A stretch of DNA of 64,000 bases from JAXGMV01 sp040772085 (GCA_040772085.1 JAXGYU010000001.1:186001-250000); one strand, 5' to 3'. Shown: positions 26,825 to 35,725, numbered from the stretch's first letter. A program made the numbers and translations. The notes: generated by a model not told the origin, from the sequence alone.

Positions 26825-28081
26825 CTATTGAATGAGACCCTTCAATACCTCAAGCGCTTTGTCGTATTGCGGGTCGAGATTGTTCTTGTAATCCTCTTCA
26901 GTCAATTCGACGAGATAATCCGGTTCGAGCCCAACCTCGTGGATCTGACGTTCATTGGGCGTGAGCCAGCGTGCGATCGTGATGCGAACGGCACCCTGCT
27001 CATCTACCAGCGGCACCCAATTCTGAACCGATCCTTTGCCGTAACTGACTTCGCCGATGACTTTGGCGCGTTCGTAATCCTGCAGCGCACCGGTGACAAT
27101 CTCGGAGGCGGAGGCAGTCCCTTTGTTGATCAGCACGACCATCGGGATGTCGACCGCCAGGCCGCCGGATTTTGCCTTGTAGGTCTTGCGGGAGCCGTCA
27201 CCGAAATCTTCAAGCATGACAACTTTGCCGCCGGGGACGAATTGCGACGCGACATCGATGGCTGTGTTGAGATACCCGCCGCCATTGTTGCGCAGGTCGA
27301 GGATTAATCCTTTAGCGTTTTGCGCGCGCATTTCCTTGAGTGCCTTTACCAGCTCGGAATCGGTTTTTTCACCAAAGGTGGTCAGGGAGAGATAGGCGAT
27401 GCCATCTTCCTTCATTTCGAAGATCACACTCGGCACAACGATCTTTTCGCGGACGATGGTGACATCGAAGGGTTCAGTACCCTCGCGGCGGATGGTCAGT
27501 TTGACCTCGGAACCCGCGGGTCCGAGGATACGCCGCAGCACCAGGTTGCCGTCGATGCCTGTCATGTCCTCGCCGTCAACCGCGATGACCGTATCAGCCG
27601 GACGGAGCCCCGCGCGTTCCGCGGGTGAATTGGGCATCGGGCTGGTGATGGTCACATATTCACCAGTCACGTCTACCCAGGCGCCTATACCTTCGTATTC
27701 TCCATCCAGCGGCATATTCTGCTGCCGGTATTGGTCGGGATCCATATATGACGTATGCTTGTCGCCCAGTGAATTGAGCATGCCGCTGATCGCGCCCTGC
27801 ATCAATTTGACATCATCGACCGGTTGATCAACGAATTCCTTGTGCACCAGATCCCAGGTCTGCCAGAACGGCGCGAACAACTTCTCGCGGTCGGTGGTAC
27901 CACTGTTGTTATTACCGGATGGAACGGATGTACTCAATAGTTCGGTGATCGGGGGCGGCGTGCCATCCTTACCCGCGTAGCGTTGATAGATCAAGCTGGC
28001 GGCGACACCGCCGGCAAATGAGGCGGTTGCAATGACCGCGATGAGAAAGCCAATTAATAAAACCTTGCCAAGTTTGGACAT
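26825..28081 (-). CDS. C-terminal processing peptidase, S41 family
   Basis: An exported serine protease of 418 residues. A signal anchor spans about 6-30. A PDZ domain (about 110-190) binds substrate C-termini (GIGAWVDVTGEYVTI, AGLRPADTVIAVDGEDM). The catalytic core has the nucleophile Ser in GTASASEI and the Lys in SYGKGSVQ, the S41 Ser/Lys dyad. Gram-positive CtpA-type enzymes of this shape process secreted proteins. It is the last gene of a run that includes the cobalamin importer, separated by 47 bases. Confidence 0.93.
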   Translation of the reverse strand: MSKLGKVLLIGFLIAVIATASFAGGVAASLIYQRYAGKDGTPPPITELLSTSVPSGNNNSGTTDREKLFAPFWQTWDLVHKEFVDQPVDDVKLMQGAISGMLNSLGDKHTSYMDPDQYRQQNMPLDGEYEGIGAWVDVTGEYVTITSPMPNSPAERAGLRPADTVIAVDGEDMTGIDGNLVLRRILGPAGSEVKLTIRREGTEPFDVTIVREKIVVPSVIFEMKEDGIAYLSLTTFGEKTDSELVKALKEMRAQNAKGLILDLRNNGGGYLNTAIDVASQFVPGGKVVMLEDFGDGSRKTYKAKSGGLAVDIPMVVLINKGTASASEIVTGALQDYERAKVIGEVSYGKGSVQNWVPLVDEQGAVRITIARWLTPNERQIHEVGLEPDYLVELTEEDYKNNLDPQYDKALEVLKGLIQ

Positions 28082-28128
28082 TTAACGCTCCTGGTACTCT
28101 GGTTGTAAACGATAATGGATGAATTCTA

Positions 28129-28380
28129 TCAAGAATCAGTGTCAGAATGTTGGGTTTGGTCGCTTTGCTGCAGTTCCCTGACTGCTCTGGAAAGCTCAGC
28201 CAGTTCCTTTTCTTCCGATTCAAATGGGGAGCGCATTGCTTTGGTGGTTTTGATCATCATCTGAAGCGACTCAGGACTCTTGCCTTTTCTGAGCGAACTG
28301 AATAACGCGAAATTGATTACGATGACGAACAGGACGACACCGACAAGAATCAATACTCTTTCCGTTTGCGAGAATTCCAT
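28129..28380 (-). CDS. Small single-helix membrane protein (83 aa)
   Basis: No family was recognised. The protein has one membrane helix (VLILVGVVLFVIVINFALF, about residues 8-26) and a cytoplasmic, Glu/Ser/Gln-rich helical tail. The ATG overlaps the stop of the upstream HAD gene by one base (TGATG), so the two are translationally coupled. It is the last gene under the cobalamin riboswitch. A scaffold or regulatory role is only speculation. Confidence 0.7.
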   Translation of the reverse strand: MEFSQTERVLILVGVVLFVIVINFALFSSLRKGKSPESLQMMIKTTKAMRSPFESEEKELAELSRAVRELQQSDQTQHSDTDS

Positions 28381-29030
28381 CACGCACCCTGAAGCAGTTG
28401 ACCATCGACTGACATGATTGTAGGGAGCAGGTGCAGCCGCGGAAGGTGGCGAATGCCCAATCCAGGGCTTTCATCGCCGATCAGTATCGCGTAGAAGCCG
28501 AGTTGTTGCGCGGTCAGCACGTTTGCGGCGTGGTCATCAATAAATACGCTGCTGCCTGCTTCCTTGCCCGTCATCTCCAGCGCCTGCAGGAAGGCTTCGG
28601 GCTGCGGTTTGCTGTTCGGCCAGACATCCATGACGTCGATGATCTGATCGAACAATCCCTCCAGACCAAGAATGCTGATCACGCGGTTTGCATGATTGCG
28701 ATCCGCGGAGGTGAAAATGATCTTGTTCATGGCATAGCTGCTCAGCAGGGCTGCCAGCTCCGGATCAGGCTGGATGAACTGGCGCAAGTCCACTTCGTGA
28801 ACGTATTGCAGGAAATGATGTTCGTCAACACCGTACTCAACCTTCAGGCCGCGCAGCGTTGTGCCGTAGGTGGACATCAACCGCTGGCGGGTGGCTGGTA
28901 CTTCCTCAATCGGGAAGTTCATACACTCATGTAAGTAGCTCGAAATGCGCTTCTTTAATTCAGGCCACAAACCCGAGCTGCGGCTGTAGAGGGTGTCATC
29001 AAGATCGAGAAAGAGGGTTTTGTAAGGCAC
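28380..29030 (-). CDS. HAD hydrolase, pyrimidine 5'-nucleotidase-like
   Basis: A 216-residue HAD phosphatase resembling SDT1-type pyrimidine 5'-nucleotidases. Motif I is FLDLDDTLY, motif II IIFTSADRNH, the Lys is in NSKPQPEAF, and motif IV is SVFIDDHAANV. The insertion after motif I (SSGLWPELKKRI) is typical of this branch. It is 20 bases downstream of the importer ATPase and overlaps the next gene by one base, so it is inside the cobalamin-controlled operon. A role in nucleotide-loop salvage of cobamides would fit the location, but this is inference only. Confidence 0.82.
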   Translation of the reverse strand: MPYKTLFLDLDDTLYSRSSGLWPELKKRISSYLHECMNFPIEEVPATRQRLMSTYGTTLRGLKVEYGVDEHHFLQYVHEVDLRQFIQPDPELAALLSSYAMNKIIFTSADRNHANRVISILGLEGLFDQIIDVMDVWPNSKPQPEAFLQALEMTGKEAGSSVFIDDHAANVLTAQQLGFYAILIGDESPGLGIRHLPRLHLLPTIMSVDGQLLQGA

Positions 29031-29050
29031 AGAAACAGTATAACCGCTTT

Positions 29051-29824
29051 TTAGCGCAGATCAGGCTGGACGAAAAACGGGGTCTTGCCATTGCGCGGGT
29101 AAACCCTGACCGGCAAGCCATAGCTCTGACTGAGCGTTTCCTCGGTCAGTACATCGTCAATGCTTCCGAGGTAGCTGTCCCCGCGTCCCGCCAGGAGCAG
29201 GATCTTATCTACGTATTGCGCGACCAGGTTGAGATCGTGCATCACGACCAGACTGGCAGTTTGCTCTTCATGGACCAACCGCCGGACATGCTTCAGCACC
29301 TCGACCTGCCGTTTGAGGTCCAGATTGGCGGTCGGCTCATCCAGATACAATACTTTCGCCTGCTGAGTAAGCGCCTTGGCGAGCAGCAGTAATTGCTTCT
29401 CACCGCCTGAGAGCTGATCGACGTAACGATCCTTATAGCGCGCGATACCGACCGCTTCCAGCGCGTTGAGAGCGATTACTTCATCATTCTTACTGGTGTT
29501 GCCCAACCAGTCCAGATAGGGCGTCCTGCCCAGCAGGACGACCTCCCAGACGGTGAAGGCTGCCGGCATATTGATCGACTGAGCGACGACAGCCAGACGT
29601 TTCGCGCGCTCGGAGGGCGTCAACTGATGGATATCCTGCCCCATGACCGTGATCGTGCCCTCCTGAGGTTCCAGAATACCGCTGGCTATCTTGAGCAAGG
29701 TAGATTTCCCGGCGCCATTCGGGCCGATGATCCCGAGGATTTCGCCAGCTTTTACCTCGAAGGAGATGTCTTTCAAGAGCGGTTGGTGATTGTAGGTAAA
29801 TGAGAGGTTTTCAACCTTAAGCAT
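29051..29824 (-). CDS. Cobalamin/Fe-siderophore ABC importer, ATPase
   Basis: The ATPase of a type II importer, 257 residues. Walker A is GPNGAGKSTLL (about 35-45), the signature LSGGEKQLLLLAKAL, Walker B VLYLDEPT, and the switch His in VVMHDLN. BtuD and FhuC-like ATPases share this pattern. It lies three bases from the permease gene and in a cobalamin-riboswitch operon, which favours a corrinoid over iron. It is part of the inner-membrane complex. Confidence 0.9.
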   Translation of the reverse strand: MLKVENLSFTYNHQPLLKDISFEVKAGEILGIIGPNGAGKSTLLKIASGILEPQEGTITVMGQDIHQLTPSERAKRLAVVAQSINMPAAFTVWEVVLLGRTPYLDWLGNTSKNDEVIALNALEAVGIARYKDRYVDQLSGGEKQLLLLAKALTQQAKVLYLDEPTANLDLKRQVEVLKHVRRLVHEEQTASLVVMHDLNLVAQYVDKILLLAGRGDSYLGSIDDVLTEETLSQSYGLPVRVYPRNGKTPFFVQPDLR

Positions 29825-29827
29825 GGC

Positions 29828-30856
29828 TCACCAGTAATTCTGCTGCTTGGCGCGGCGCAGCACCCACAAAAAGAAGGGCGCGCCGAACAGGGAAGTGATG
29901 ACGCCTACCGGCAGCTCCTGCGGTGACATGAGCGTGCGGGCAAGGATATCTGCGATGATCAGCAGCGTTGCGCCGTTGATAAATGAAAGCGGTATCAGAC
30001 TCTTGAAATTGCCGCCCCACAACAAACGGACAAAATGCGGCACCATCAGACCGACGAATCCTATGATGCCGGTGAAGGAGACCGCCGCGGCACTGACCAT
30101 GGACGCCATAATGATGATGACTAGCCGCGCTTTTTCAACCGGCAGACCCAGGTAGCGAGCTTGTTCATCACCAAGTTGAAGCACGTTGAGCGTGTGACCA
30201 GACATCAGGATGAACATCGACCCGAGCAGCAGGTAGGGCAGCATTGCCAGCACCGGACGCCAGCCAGACATCGAGGCGCCGCCGAGCAGCCAGATCAGCG
30301 AATGGCGAATCTCGCCGCTGGCAGTGATCATCAGCATGGAGGTCGCCGCGGTTGCCAGTGATGAAATGGCGACGCCAGCCAGGATCAGGTTGGTGGTCGG
30401 AACGGTTTTCCCCACCCGCGCCATGGCGTAAACGAGCAAAATGGTGATCATTGCGCCGAGGAAGGCTGCCATTGGAACAGCCATCAGTCCCAGGTCGGTC
30501 TGATTCCATTTTGCCTGAATGGCAAGCACCGCGCCGAGACCCGCGCCGGAAGCAACGCCGATCAGGTAAGGGTCGGCGAGCGGATTGCGGAACAGCCCCT
30601 GGTACGCGGCACCGCTGCCGGCTAGCGCTGCGCCAGTCAGCGCCATCAGAACCACCCGCGGCAGCCGCAGTTGTGAGAGGATGGTGACATAGGATTGAAG
30701 CTGCGGGTCACTGCTGCCCCCTTGCAGCAAGGCGCGGACGATGTTGGGGAATTCAGGCAGGGGAATCTGAACACTGCCGGCAGCAACGCCAGCCGCCAGC
30801 GCCAGCAGCAGCGCGCCGCTGCTGATCAGAATTGCTTGCCTGAACTTGTGGTTCAT
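29828..30856 (-). CDS. Cobalamin/Fe-siderophore ABC importer, permease
   Basis: The BtuC/FecCD-type permease of 342 residues with about ten membrane segments. Conserved segments include ALAGSGAAYQGLFRNPLADPYLIG, and GFVGLMVPHFVRLLWG with GAT near the C-terminus. The start overlaps the end of the substrate-binding-protein gene by four bases (ATGA), which couples their translation. It forms the channel with the ATPase encoded next. Confidence 0.93.
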   Translation of the reverse strand: MNHKFRQAILISSGALLLALAAGVAAGSVQIPLPEFPNIVRALLQGGSSDPQLQSYVTILSQLRLPRVVLMALTGAALAGSGAAYQGLFRNPLADPYLIGVASGAGLGAVLAIQAKWNQTDLGLMAVPMAAFLGAMITILLVYAMARVGKTVPTTNLILAGVAISSLATAATSMLMITASGEIRHSLIWLLGGASMSGWRPVLAMLPYLLLGSMFILMSGHTLNVLQLGDEQARYLGLPVEKARLVIIIMASMVSAAAVSFTGIIGFVGLMVPHFVRLLWGGNFKSLIPLSFINGATLLIIADILARTLMSPQELPVGVITSLFGAPFFLWVLRRAKQQNYW

Positions 30857-31794
30857 TTCTTCAAAAAGTCTGCCGCTTCTGGGTGAATGAGTTTGAACAG
30901 CTCTTCAAGCCCTTCGATCATGCGTGGGCCGGGGCGGCTGACGAGCGAATCGCTGAATGGGAAGATTTTCCCATTGACGACCGCTCTGATGCTGTCCCAT
31001 CCTGGACGGGCTGCTACGGCTTCGGCCGTCATGCCATACGCGGCATCGCCAAGCAGGATCACCTCCGGGTTGGTGATGATCAATTCTTCCTGACTGATTT
31101 GAGCCCATTCGGAGGTCAGATTCTTGCCGGCGTTCTCACCGCCTGCCATGTTCAGCAACAATTCCAGAAAAGTGCCGGGACCCGAAGTCCAGGGTTTTGC
31201 CGGATCTGTTCCATCGAGTTCGTAGAAGACCAGCGGTTTGGTGGTCACCGTCTTGGCCGCGTCTTCGACGGCTTTCACACGTGCCTTGAGTGATTTCACC
31301 AGCTCAGCGCTTTCATCCTGATGACCAGTCAGCTTGCCAACCACTTCAAGATTGGCATATAAACCGTTCAGATCCTGAGGGTTCTTGAGGTAAAAGACGT
31401 TGATATTCAACTCCTCCAGACCTTTCACCTGTTCCGGCGAATTGATCTCTGCCGCGAGGACGAGATCCGGCTGAAGGCTGGCGATCTGTTCGAAATTGAA
31501 GCCAAACGCGTCGCCGACACCGGGTAACTGCGACGCTTCTGCCGGGTAGTCGCTGAAATTGTCCCGCGCGATTACCTGTGAGCCGGCGCCGACCGCGTAG
31601 AGGATCTCAGTATTGGAGGGCGCGAGCGATACGATCTTCTGTGCCGGCCCATCCAGGAAGACCTGCCGTTCCAAACCATCCGATAACGTCATCGGACCGT
31701 CTGGATTGTTGTGACCGATTAATGTAAAGACGATTGAGAGGGTGATGACCGCGATTAATGCGATACCTAAAATAAATATGTTTCTGTTTTTCAT
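30853..31794 (-). CDS. Cobalamin/Fe-siderophore ABC importer, substrate-binding protein
   Basis: A BtuF-type binding protein of 313 residues. An N-terminal hydrophobic helix (about 5-25) ends without a lipobox Cys, so the protein is probably tethered by that helix. The mature part begins with IVSLAPSNTEILYAVGAG, then RDNFSDYPAEA, QPDLVLA, and a second lobe with EELIITNPEVILLGDAAYG. It is the first gene after the cobalamin riboswitch, so corrinoid capture is the best inference. Confidence 0.9.
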   Translation of the reverse strand: MKNRNIFILGIALIAVITLSIVFTLIGHNNPDGPMTLSDGLERQVFLDGPAQKIVSLAPSNTEILYAVGAGSQVIARDNFSDYPAEASQLPGVGDAFGFNFEQIASLQPDLVLAAEINSPEQVKGLEELNINVFYLKNPQDLNGLYANLEVVGKLTGHQDESAELVKSLKARVKAVEDAAKTVTTKPLVFYELDGTDPAKPWTSGPGTFLELLLNMAGGENAGKNLTSEWAQISQEELIITNPEVILLGDAAYGMTAEAVAARPGWDSIRAVVNGKIFPFSDSLVSRPGPRMIEGLEELFKLIHPEAADFLKK

Positions 31795-31813
31795 TTTCCA
31801 ATCCTTGCGTTGA

Positions 31814-31841
31814 AATAAAAAACCCTGTCTTCGTGACAGGG
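31814..31841 (-). terminator. Riboswitch expression-platform terminator
   Basis: On the minus strand CCCTGTC (31841-31835) and GACAGGG (31829-31823) form a 7-bp stem followed by TTTTTTATTT. It lies between the cobalamin aptamer and the first gene, so ligand binding should favour termination. Confidence 0.85.
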
Positions 31842-31844
31842 AAG

Positions 31845-32013
31845 GCAGCTACCGGATTTTTAGCTGCACTCCCTTTCAGCGAGGACGTGTTGCTTGCCAT
31901 TCTGGTGGGCGACCTGGCTCGGAGAAGATCTCCATACAGTTGCGCGACAGCACCGGACTTACACCGGTTTCGCCATTAAGCCTTTCCATCCGGGGAGAAG
32001 GCACCACAGTGAC
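31845..32013 (-). promoter_or_regulatory. Cobalamin riboswitch
   Basis: A corrinoid-sensing aptamer on the minus strand. Conserved blocks appear in order: GGTGCC, AAGGCTTAATGGCGAA, ACCGGTGTAAGTCCGGTGCT with TCGCGCAACTGT, and GAGCCAGGTCGCCCACC (the B12 box region). Then come a GCAGCTA/TAGCTGC hairpin and a transcription terminator before the importer operon. Hence high cobalamin should switch the genes off. Confidence 0.92.
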
Positions 32014-32020
32014 AGTATTC

Positions 32021-32048
32021 ATTGTACCAGCAGATGAATATTGGTCAA
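32021..32048 (-). promoter_or_regulatory. Promoter of the cobalamin operon
   Basis: On the minus strand TTGACC (32048-32043), 16 bases, then TACAAT (32026-32021). Initiation would fall close to the first base of the riboswitch. Confidence 0.7.
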
Positions 32049-32080
32049 GCGGCTGAAATTATTTTGTCCACCCTGACAGA

Positions 32081-32294
32081 GAGGAAGGCTGTGGAGCAGC
32101 CCGGAAAGTTAGATACTGATGCCTGAGAATTCGATTCCACCTAGATGAGCACCAGCACAGGCGTCTGTTGATTCCAGCGGACTAAACCCCTCCAACGGCT
32201 CACAGCGGACGTTCGCCGTTACCTCCCCTCCCATGGGAGGCAAAAAGCACGTTTTCTTCACTGAGAAGCGAGGAAGGCTGCGGAGCAGCCCGGA
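32081..32294. repeat. Segment flanked by 25-bp imperfect direct repeats
   Basis: Both ends share GAGGAAGGCTG(T/C)GGAGCAGCCCGGA (32081-32105 and 32270-32294) with one mismatch, 189 bases apart. Each repeat holds a GGCTG/CAGCC hairpin. The inner part includes a 79-codon frame on the minus strand (32109-32348) without any recognised domain. I see no gene here; a repeat or insertion footprint is more likely. Confidence 0.55.
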
Positions 32295-32310
32295 GGATTG
32301 TCTGAAGAGT

Positions 32311-33660
32311 CTATTTTCTGGCGCGCCTGACCTGCTTGCCGCCTTCACCCTGATAGGGTGGCGCGATCAGCGCCAGGATACGGCACAAGCGTGAATCGAT
32401 CATGCGGCTGCGGATGCGCGGTGAAATATCCTTGAGCTCAAACGCTGTCGTGATGACCGTCGGCAGCTCGGCCTCATAACGATGATTGATGATCTGATAG
32501 AGCTTCTCCATCGCCCAGGGCGTCGCACTTTGGGTGCCGAGGTCGTCTAGCACCAGCAGCTTGGCAGACCGCACCTGGTTGAACAAGGTGTCATAGGTAA
32601 TGGGGCTGTTCGGGTTGAAGGTCGCGCGCAAATGATCGAGCAAGTCCGGCACAACCACCAGCATCGGCGTCTCACCCTGACTGAGCCGCTCATTGGCGAT
32701 CGCCGCAGCCAGATGTGTCTTGCCGCTGCCATAGCCGCCCATCAGCAACAGCCAGCCTTGTGGCTTTTCAGCATACGCCTGACATATCTCGAGAGCCTTT
32801 TTCAGGCTGGCAGTTTCTTCCGAGGATAATTTCTCCCGCTCGCGCAGGCTGAAGTTGGCAAACGTCCGGTGGGCATAGAAAGAGAGCGTCGAGACGCGCG
32901 GTTCCGTCGATTCGCGTAAGGGATCGCGATAATCCGGCGCGGTAATCTTGACAAAGGTCACCAGCTCGGGATCCATCAGCCGGGACTGGATTCGCCCGTC
33001 GATTTCTTCGACGGTCTGATTGGTTGTGATGACTGTCGGCCGGCGTGACAGGTAGCGGGTGTTCAGGATCTGGAAGAGTTTTTCCTGCGCCCAGGGGGTC
33101 GCGTTCTGCGTGCCGAGATCGTCCATCACGAGCAGGGGCGCTTCACGAATTTCTTTGAAGCGGTTTTCGAACGCGTTCGGATCGCCGCCGTACGAAAAAC
33201 GCAGCCAGTCCAGCAGGTCAGGCACGGTCAGGAATAAAACATCCTGACCGGCAGCGGCAGCCTGATTGGCAATCGCGGCCGCCAGATGGGTCTTGCCGCA
33301 GCCGAAACCGCCGTTCAAGAGCAGCCAGCCTTGCTGCGTAGACGCGAAATGTTTTGCCTGATTGTAGGCGACCGAGAGCGATTTTTGCTGAACTTCCGGG
33401 AGGCCAATCCGTCCCATTGGATTGAACCCTTCGAAGGTCATGTGGCTGAACATCGACAGGTTGCTGTTGCTGAAGATGCGGCGCTGCCGTGCTTCCTGCT
33501 CTTTCTCCCTGCGGCATTCACAGCTAACCATTTTGCCGAAGTCAGGGTGATCAATCGGATAATCCGTCCGGATATAACCGATGCCGCCACAGATCGGGCA
33601 GTTGGGATCGCCGGGCATATTCGTCGTGTACGGTCGGGTATCAGCGTTCGATGAGGTCAC
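32311..33660 (-). CDS. Helicase-loader-like protein with two tandem DnaC/DnaI-type AAA+ domains
   Basis: A 449-residue protein. The N-terminus has a Cys cluster (Cys21, Cys24, Cys47, Cys49) like the zinc domain of DnaI. Then there are two DnaC/DnaI AAA+ modules: Walker A GGFGCGKTHLAAAIAN (about 117-132) with Walker B LLVMDDLG (Asp180/181), and GGYGSGKTHLAAAIAN (about 308-323) with LLVLDDLG (Asp372/373). Candidate Arg fingers are Arg227 and Arg419. Normal loaders have one module. The GTG at 33660 has AGGAG six bases upstream and overlaps the dnaD-like gene by 20 bases. The likely job is loading DnaB. Confidence 0.85.
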   Translation of the reverse strand: MTSSNADTRPYTTNMPGDPNCPICGGIGYIRTDYPIDHPDFGKMVSCECRREKEQEARQRRIFSNSNLSMFSHMTFEGFNPMGRIGLPEVQQKSLSVAYNQAKHFASTQQGWLLLNGGFGCGKTHLAAAIANQAAAAGQDVLFLTVPDLLDWLRFSYGGDPNAFENRFKEIREAPLLVMDDLGTQNATPWAQEKLFQILNTRYLSRRPTVITTNQTVEEIDGRIQSRLMDPELVTFVKITAPDYRDPLRESTEPRVSTLSFYAHRTFANFSLREREKLSSEETASLKKALEICQAYAEKPQGWLLLMGGYGSGKTHLAAAIANERLSQGETPMLVVVPDLLDHLRATFNPNSPITYDTLFNQVRSAKLLVLDDLGTQSATPWAMEKLYQIINHRYEAELPTVITTAFELKDISPRIRSRMIDSRLCRILALIAPPYQGEGGKQVRRARK

Positions 33661-34360
33661 TGTATTCTCCTGAGGTGAAGCGCTTGTAATCATCCTCTTT
33701 GTCTCGCCGGTTGGTGTCATGTCTGCCTTGCTCCTGCCATGATTTGAGGATCGCTTCGACATAGCGCCAATTGCGGGCGTTGTTTTTGACTGCAATCTCC
33801 AGCGCGTCAGCGATCCAGCGCTGTGGATATTCTGACAGCGTATCCTTGATGATCTCGGCAACCATGGGCGTCAGCGGGCCGATATTCTGCTCATAGAGGG
33901 TGAAGATGTCAGGTCTGTCCTCGAGCTGGACATCTGCAGCGGAGATCTCCCCCGGAGACCACAAGCCACGTGTAAACGCGTCAGCCAAGCGTCGTCCATT
34001 GGGGGCGTTGAGGAAATAGAGCTTCCCATGCGCGGCGCCTTCGCGTTCGAGCAGAAAGCCGCGGGTGACACACAGGGTCAACGCCCGCTGCACAGCTTCC
34101 CCGCCAGAGATACCGCCGACTTCAAGGGCGCTGACCAGCGCGTTGTCGCTTTCAAGGATAGCGGCCGTCAGATACTGATTTTGACCTTCCTGCTGATACA
34201 GATACCAGAACGCGTATAAGCTCAGTTTCAGCTCCGCGGGATCCTGAACCATACCAAGCAGCTCGGTAAAGAATTGCTCCGGTACGGGTATCTGCCGCAC
34301 CTTGCCCTCAGGAAAACCGGAGAAGACAACGACCGGATCGGGATGGGCGTTGGATGTCAT
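33641..34360 (-). CDS. DnaD-domain replication protein
   Basis: A 239-residue protein with a winged-helix-like N-terminal part and a C-terminal DnaD domain (about 150-220) that contains YEQNIGPLTPMVAEII, WIADALEIAVKNN and NWRYVEAILKSW. DnaD links origin recognition to helicase loading in Gram-positive bacteria. It sits three bases from dnaB and overlaps the helicase-loader gene, so all three are co-expressed. Confidence 0.87.
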   Translation of the reverse strand: MTSNAHPDPVVVFSGFPEGKVRQIPVPEQFFTELLGMVQDPAELKLSLYAFWYLYQQEGQNQYLTAAILESDNALVSALEVGGISGGEAVQRALTLCVTRGFLLEREGAAHGKLYFLNAPNGRRLADAFTRGLWSPGEISAADVQLEDRPDIFTLYEQNIGPLTPMVAEIIKDTLSEYPQRWIADALEIAVKNNARNWRYVEAILKSWQEQGRHDTNRRDKEDDYKRFTSGEYSDLIER

Positions 34361-34363
34361 GGG

Positions 34364-35722
34364 TTACCTGCCGCGTGTGGCGGCATTTTCGAAGCGGGTG
34401 AGATTATTGAGGAAGACCAGCTCGATGCCGGAATGAACAGGACCGTTACGATGTTTCGCGACGATGATCTCAGCGACATTCTGCTTGGCGGATTCTTTCT
34501 CCAGCATTTCCGGACGGTGAATGAACATGACCACGTCAGCATCCTGCTCAAGACTGCCCGACTCGCGCAGATCCGAGAGCATCGGGCGCTTGTCAGCGCG
34601 CTGCTCAACCGCGCGTGAAAGCTGGGCAGCCGCCAGAACCGGCACGCCCAGTTCGCGGGCAAGGATCTTAAGGCTGCGCGAGAAGGATGAAACTTCCTGC
34701 ACGCGGTTGTCCGTGCGGATATCACCGGTCATCAACTGGATGTAGTCGACGATCACCAGATCGAGCGGGTATTCATTGTGCAGCCGGCGACACTTTGTGC
34801 GCAATTGCAGCGGACTGATGGCGGGGGTGTCATCCAGCTCGATGTGGGTGTCGCCCAGCACATCCATGGCATGGGCGAACAGGGGCCATTCGTCGTCATT
34901 CAGTTTGCCGGTGCGCAGACGCTGCGTGTCAATGCCCGTTTCCTGCGCCACAAGACGCTGAACGAGCTGCTCATTGGACATTTCCATCGAGAAGATGGCG
35001 ACATGTTTCTTATGCTTTTGCGCCGCGTTCTTGGCGACCGAAAGCAGGAAGCCAGTTTTACCGGAACCAGGCCGGCCGGCAACAATCAACAGGTCAGATT
35101 TTTGCAACCCGCCCAGCAGACGATCGAGGTCAATCAGACCAGTCGGCACGCCGAAGATCTCTTCCGGCTTCAATGAGAGCTCACCGACCTGCTCGAATAC
35201 GTTGGTGATCACCTGGCTGATCGGGCGCAGGTCATTGCGGGTGCGTTTGTCGCTGATGCTGAACACCGACTGCTGCGCCATATCGATGACTTCATCAATC
35301 GGTTTCTGCTGTTCGTAGGCCAGTTTGGCGAGATCATTGGCGGCCATCAGCATGCGGCGCCGGACAGCGGCCTCAGAGATGATGTGGGCGTAGGCGGTGG
35401 CGTGGAACGACGACGGCGTCTGGTTGATCAACGCGGTGATGAAGGCTTCGCCGCCGACCTCATGCAGTTTCAGGTTCTGTTCGAGTTCATCGCAGACTGT
35501 CAGATAATCGAGCGGTTTTTGCTGCTCCATCAGACGCTGGTAGGCTTCCCAGATCCAGCGATGCCGGATGATGTAGAAGTCTTCGGGGCTGACAATCTGA
35601 GCGATTTCGTAATACGTCTCAGAGTTGATCAATACTGAGCCGAGCACAGCCTCTTCCGCCTGTCGGTTGAATGGCTGTGACTGAAAATCCTGGGGGGTGG
35701 TCGAGACGGTTTGTTCTGTCAT
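34364..35722 (-). CDS. dnaB: Replicative DNA helicase DnaB
   Basis: The hexameric replication-fork helicase, 452 residues. It has the N-terminal helical domain (RQAEEAVLGSVLIN), the linker, and the RecA-like domain with Walker A AGRPGSGKTGFLLS, Walker B DLVIVDYIQLM, and the Arg finger region (RAVEQRADKRPMLSDLRESG). It lies between the nuclease gene (three bases away) and the dnaD-like gene (three bases). No Shine-Dalgarno sequence is evident, which suggests coupling. Confidence 0.97.
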   Translation of the reverse strand: MTEQTVSTTPQDFQSQPFNRQAEEAVLGSVLINSETYYEIAQIVSPEDFYIIRHRWIWEAYQRLMEQQKPLDYLTVCDELEQNLKLHEVGGEAFITALINQTPSSFHATAYAHIISEAAVRRRMLMAANDLAKLAYEQQKPIDEVIDMAQQSVFSISDKRTRNDLRPISQVITNVFEQVGELSLKPEEIFGVPTGLIDLDRLLGGLQKSDLLIVAGRPGSGKTGFLLSVAKNAAQKHKKHVAIFSMEMSNEQLVQRLVAQETGIDTQRLRTGKLNDDEWPLFAHAMDVLGDTHIELDDTPAISPLQLRTKCRRLHNEYPLDLVIVDYIQLMTGDIRTDNRVQEVSSFSRSLKILARELGVPVLAAAQLSRAVEQRADKRPMLSDLRESGSLEQDADVVMFIHRPEMLEKESAKQNVAEIIVAKHRNGPVHSGIELVFLNNLTRFENAATRGR

Positions 35723-35725
35723 TTT

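Noticed and set aside
32109..32348. 79-codon minus-strand frame between two 25-bp repeats.
   Set aside because: No Shine-Dalgarno sequence, overlaps the end of the helicase-loader gene and a repeat unit. I treat it as a repeat.
33661..33861. N-terminal extension of the helicase-loader frame.
   Set aside because: It overlaps the dnaD-like gene and has no conserved residues. A GTG with AGGAG six bases upstream at 33660 is better.
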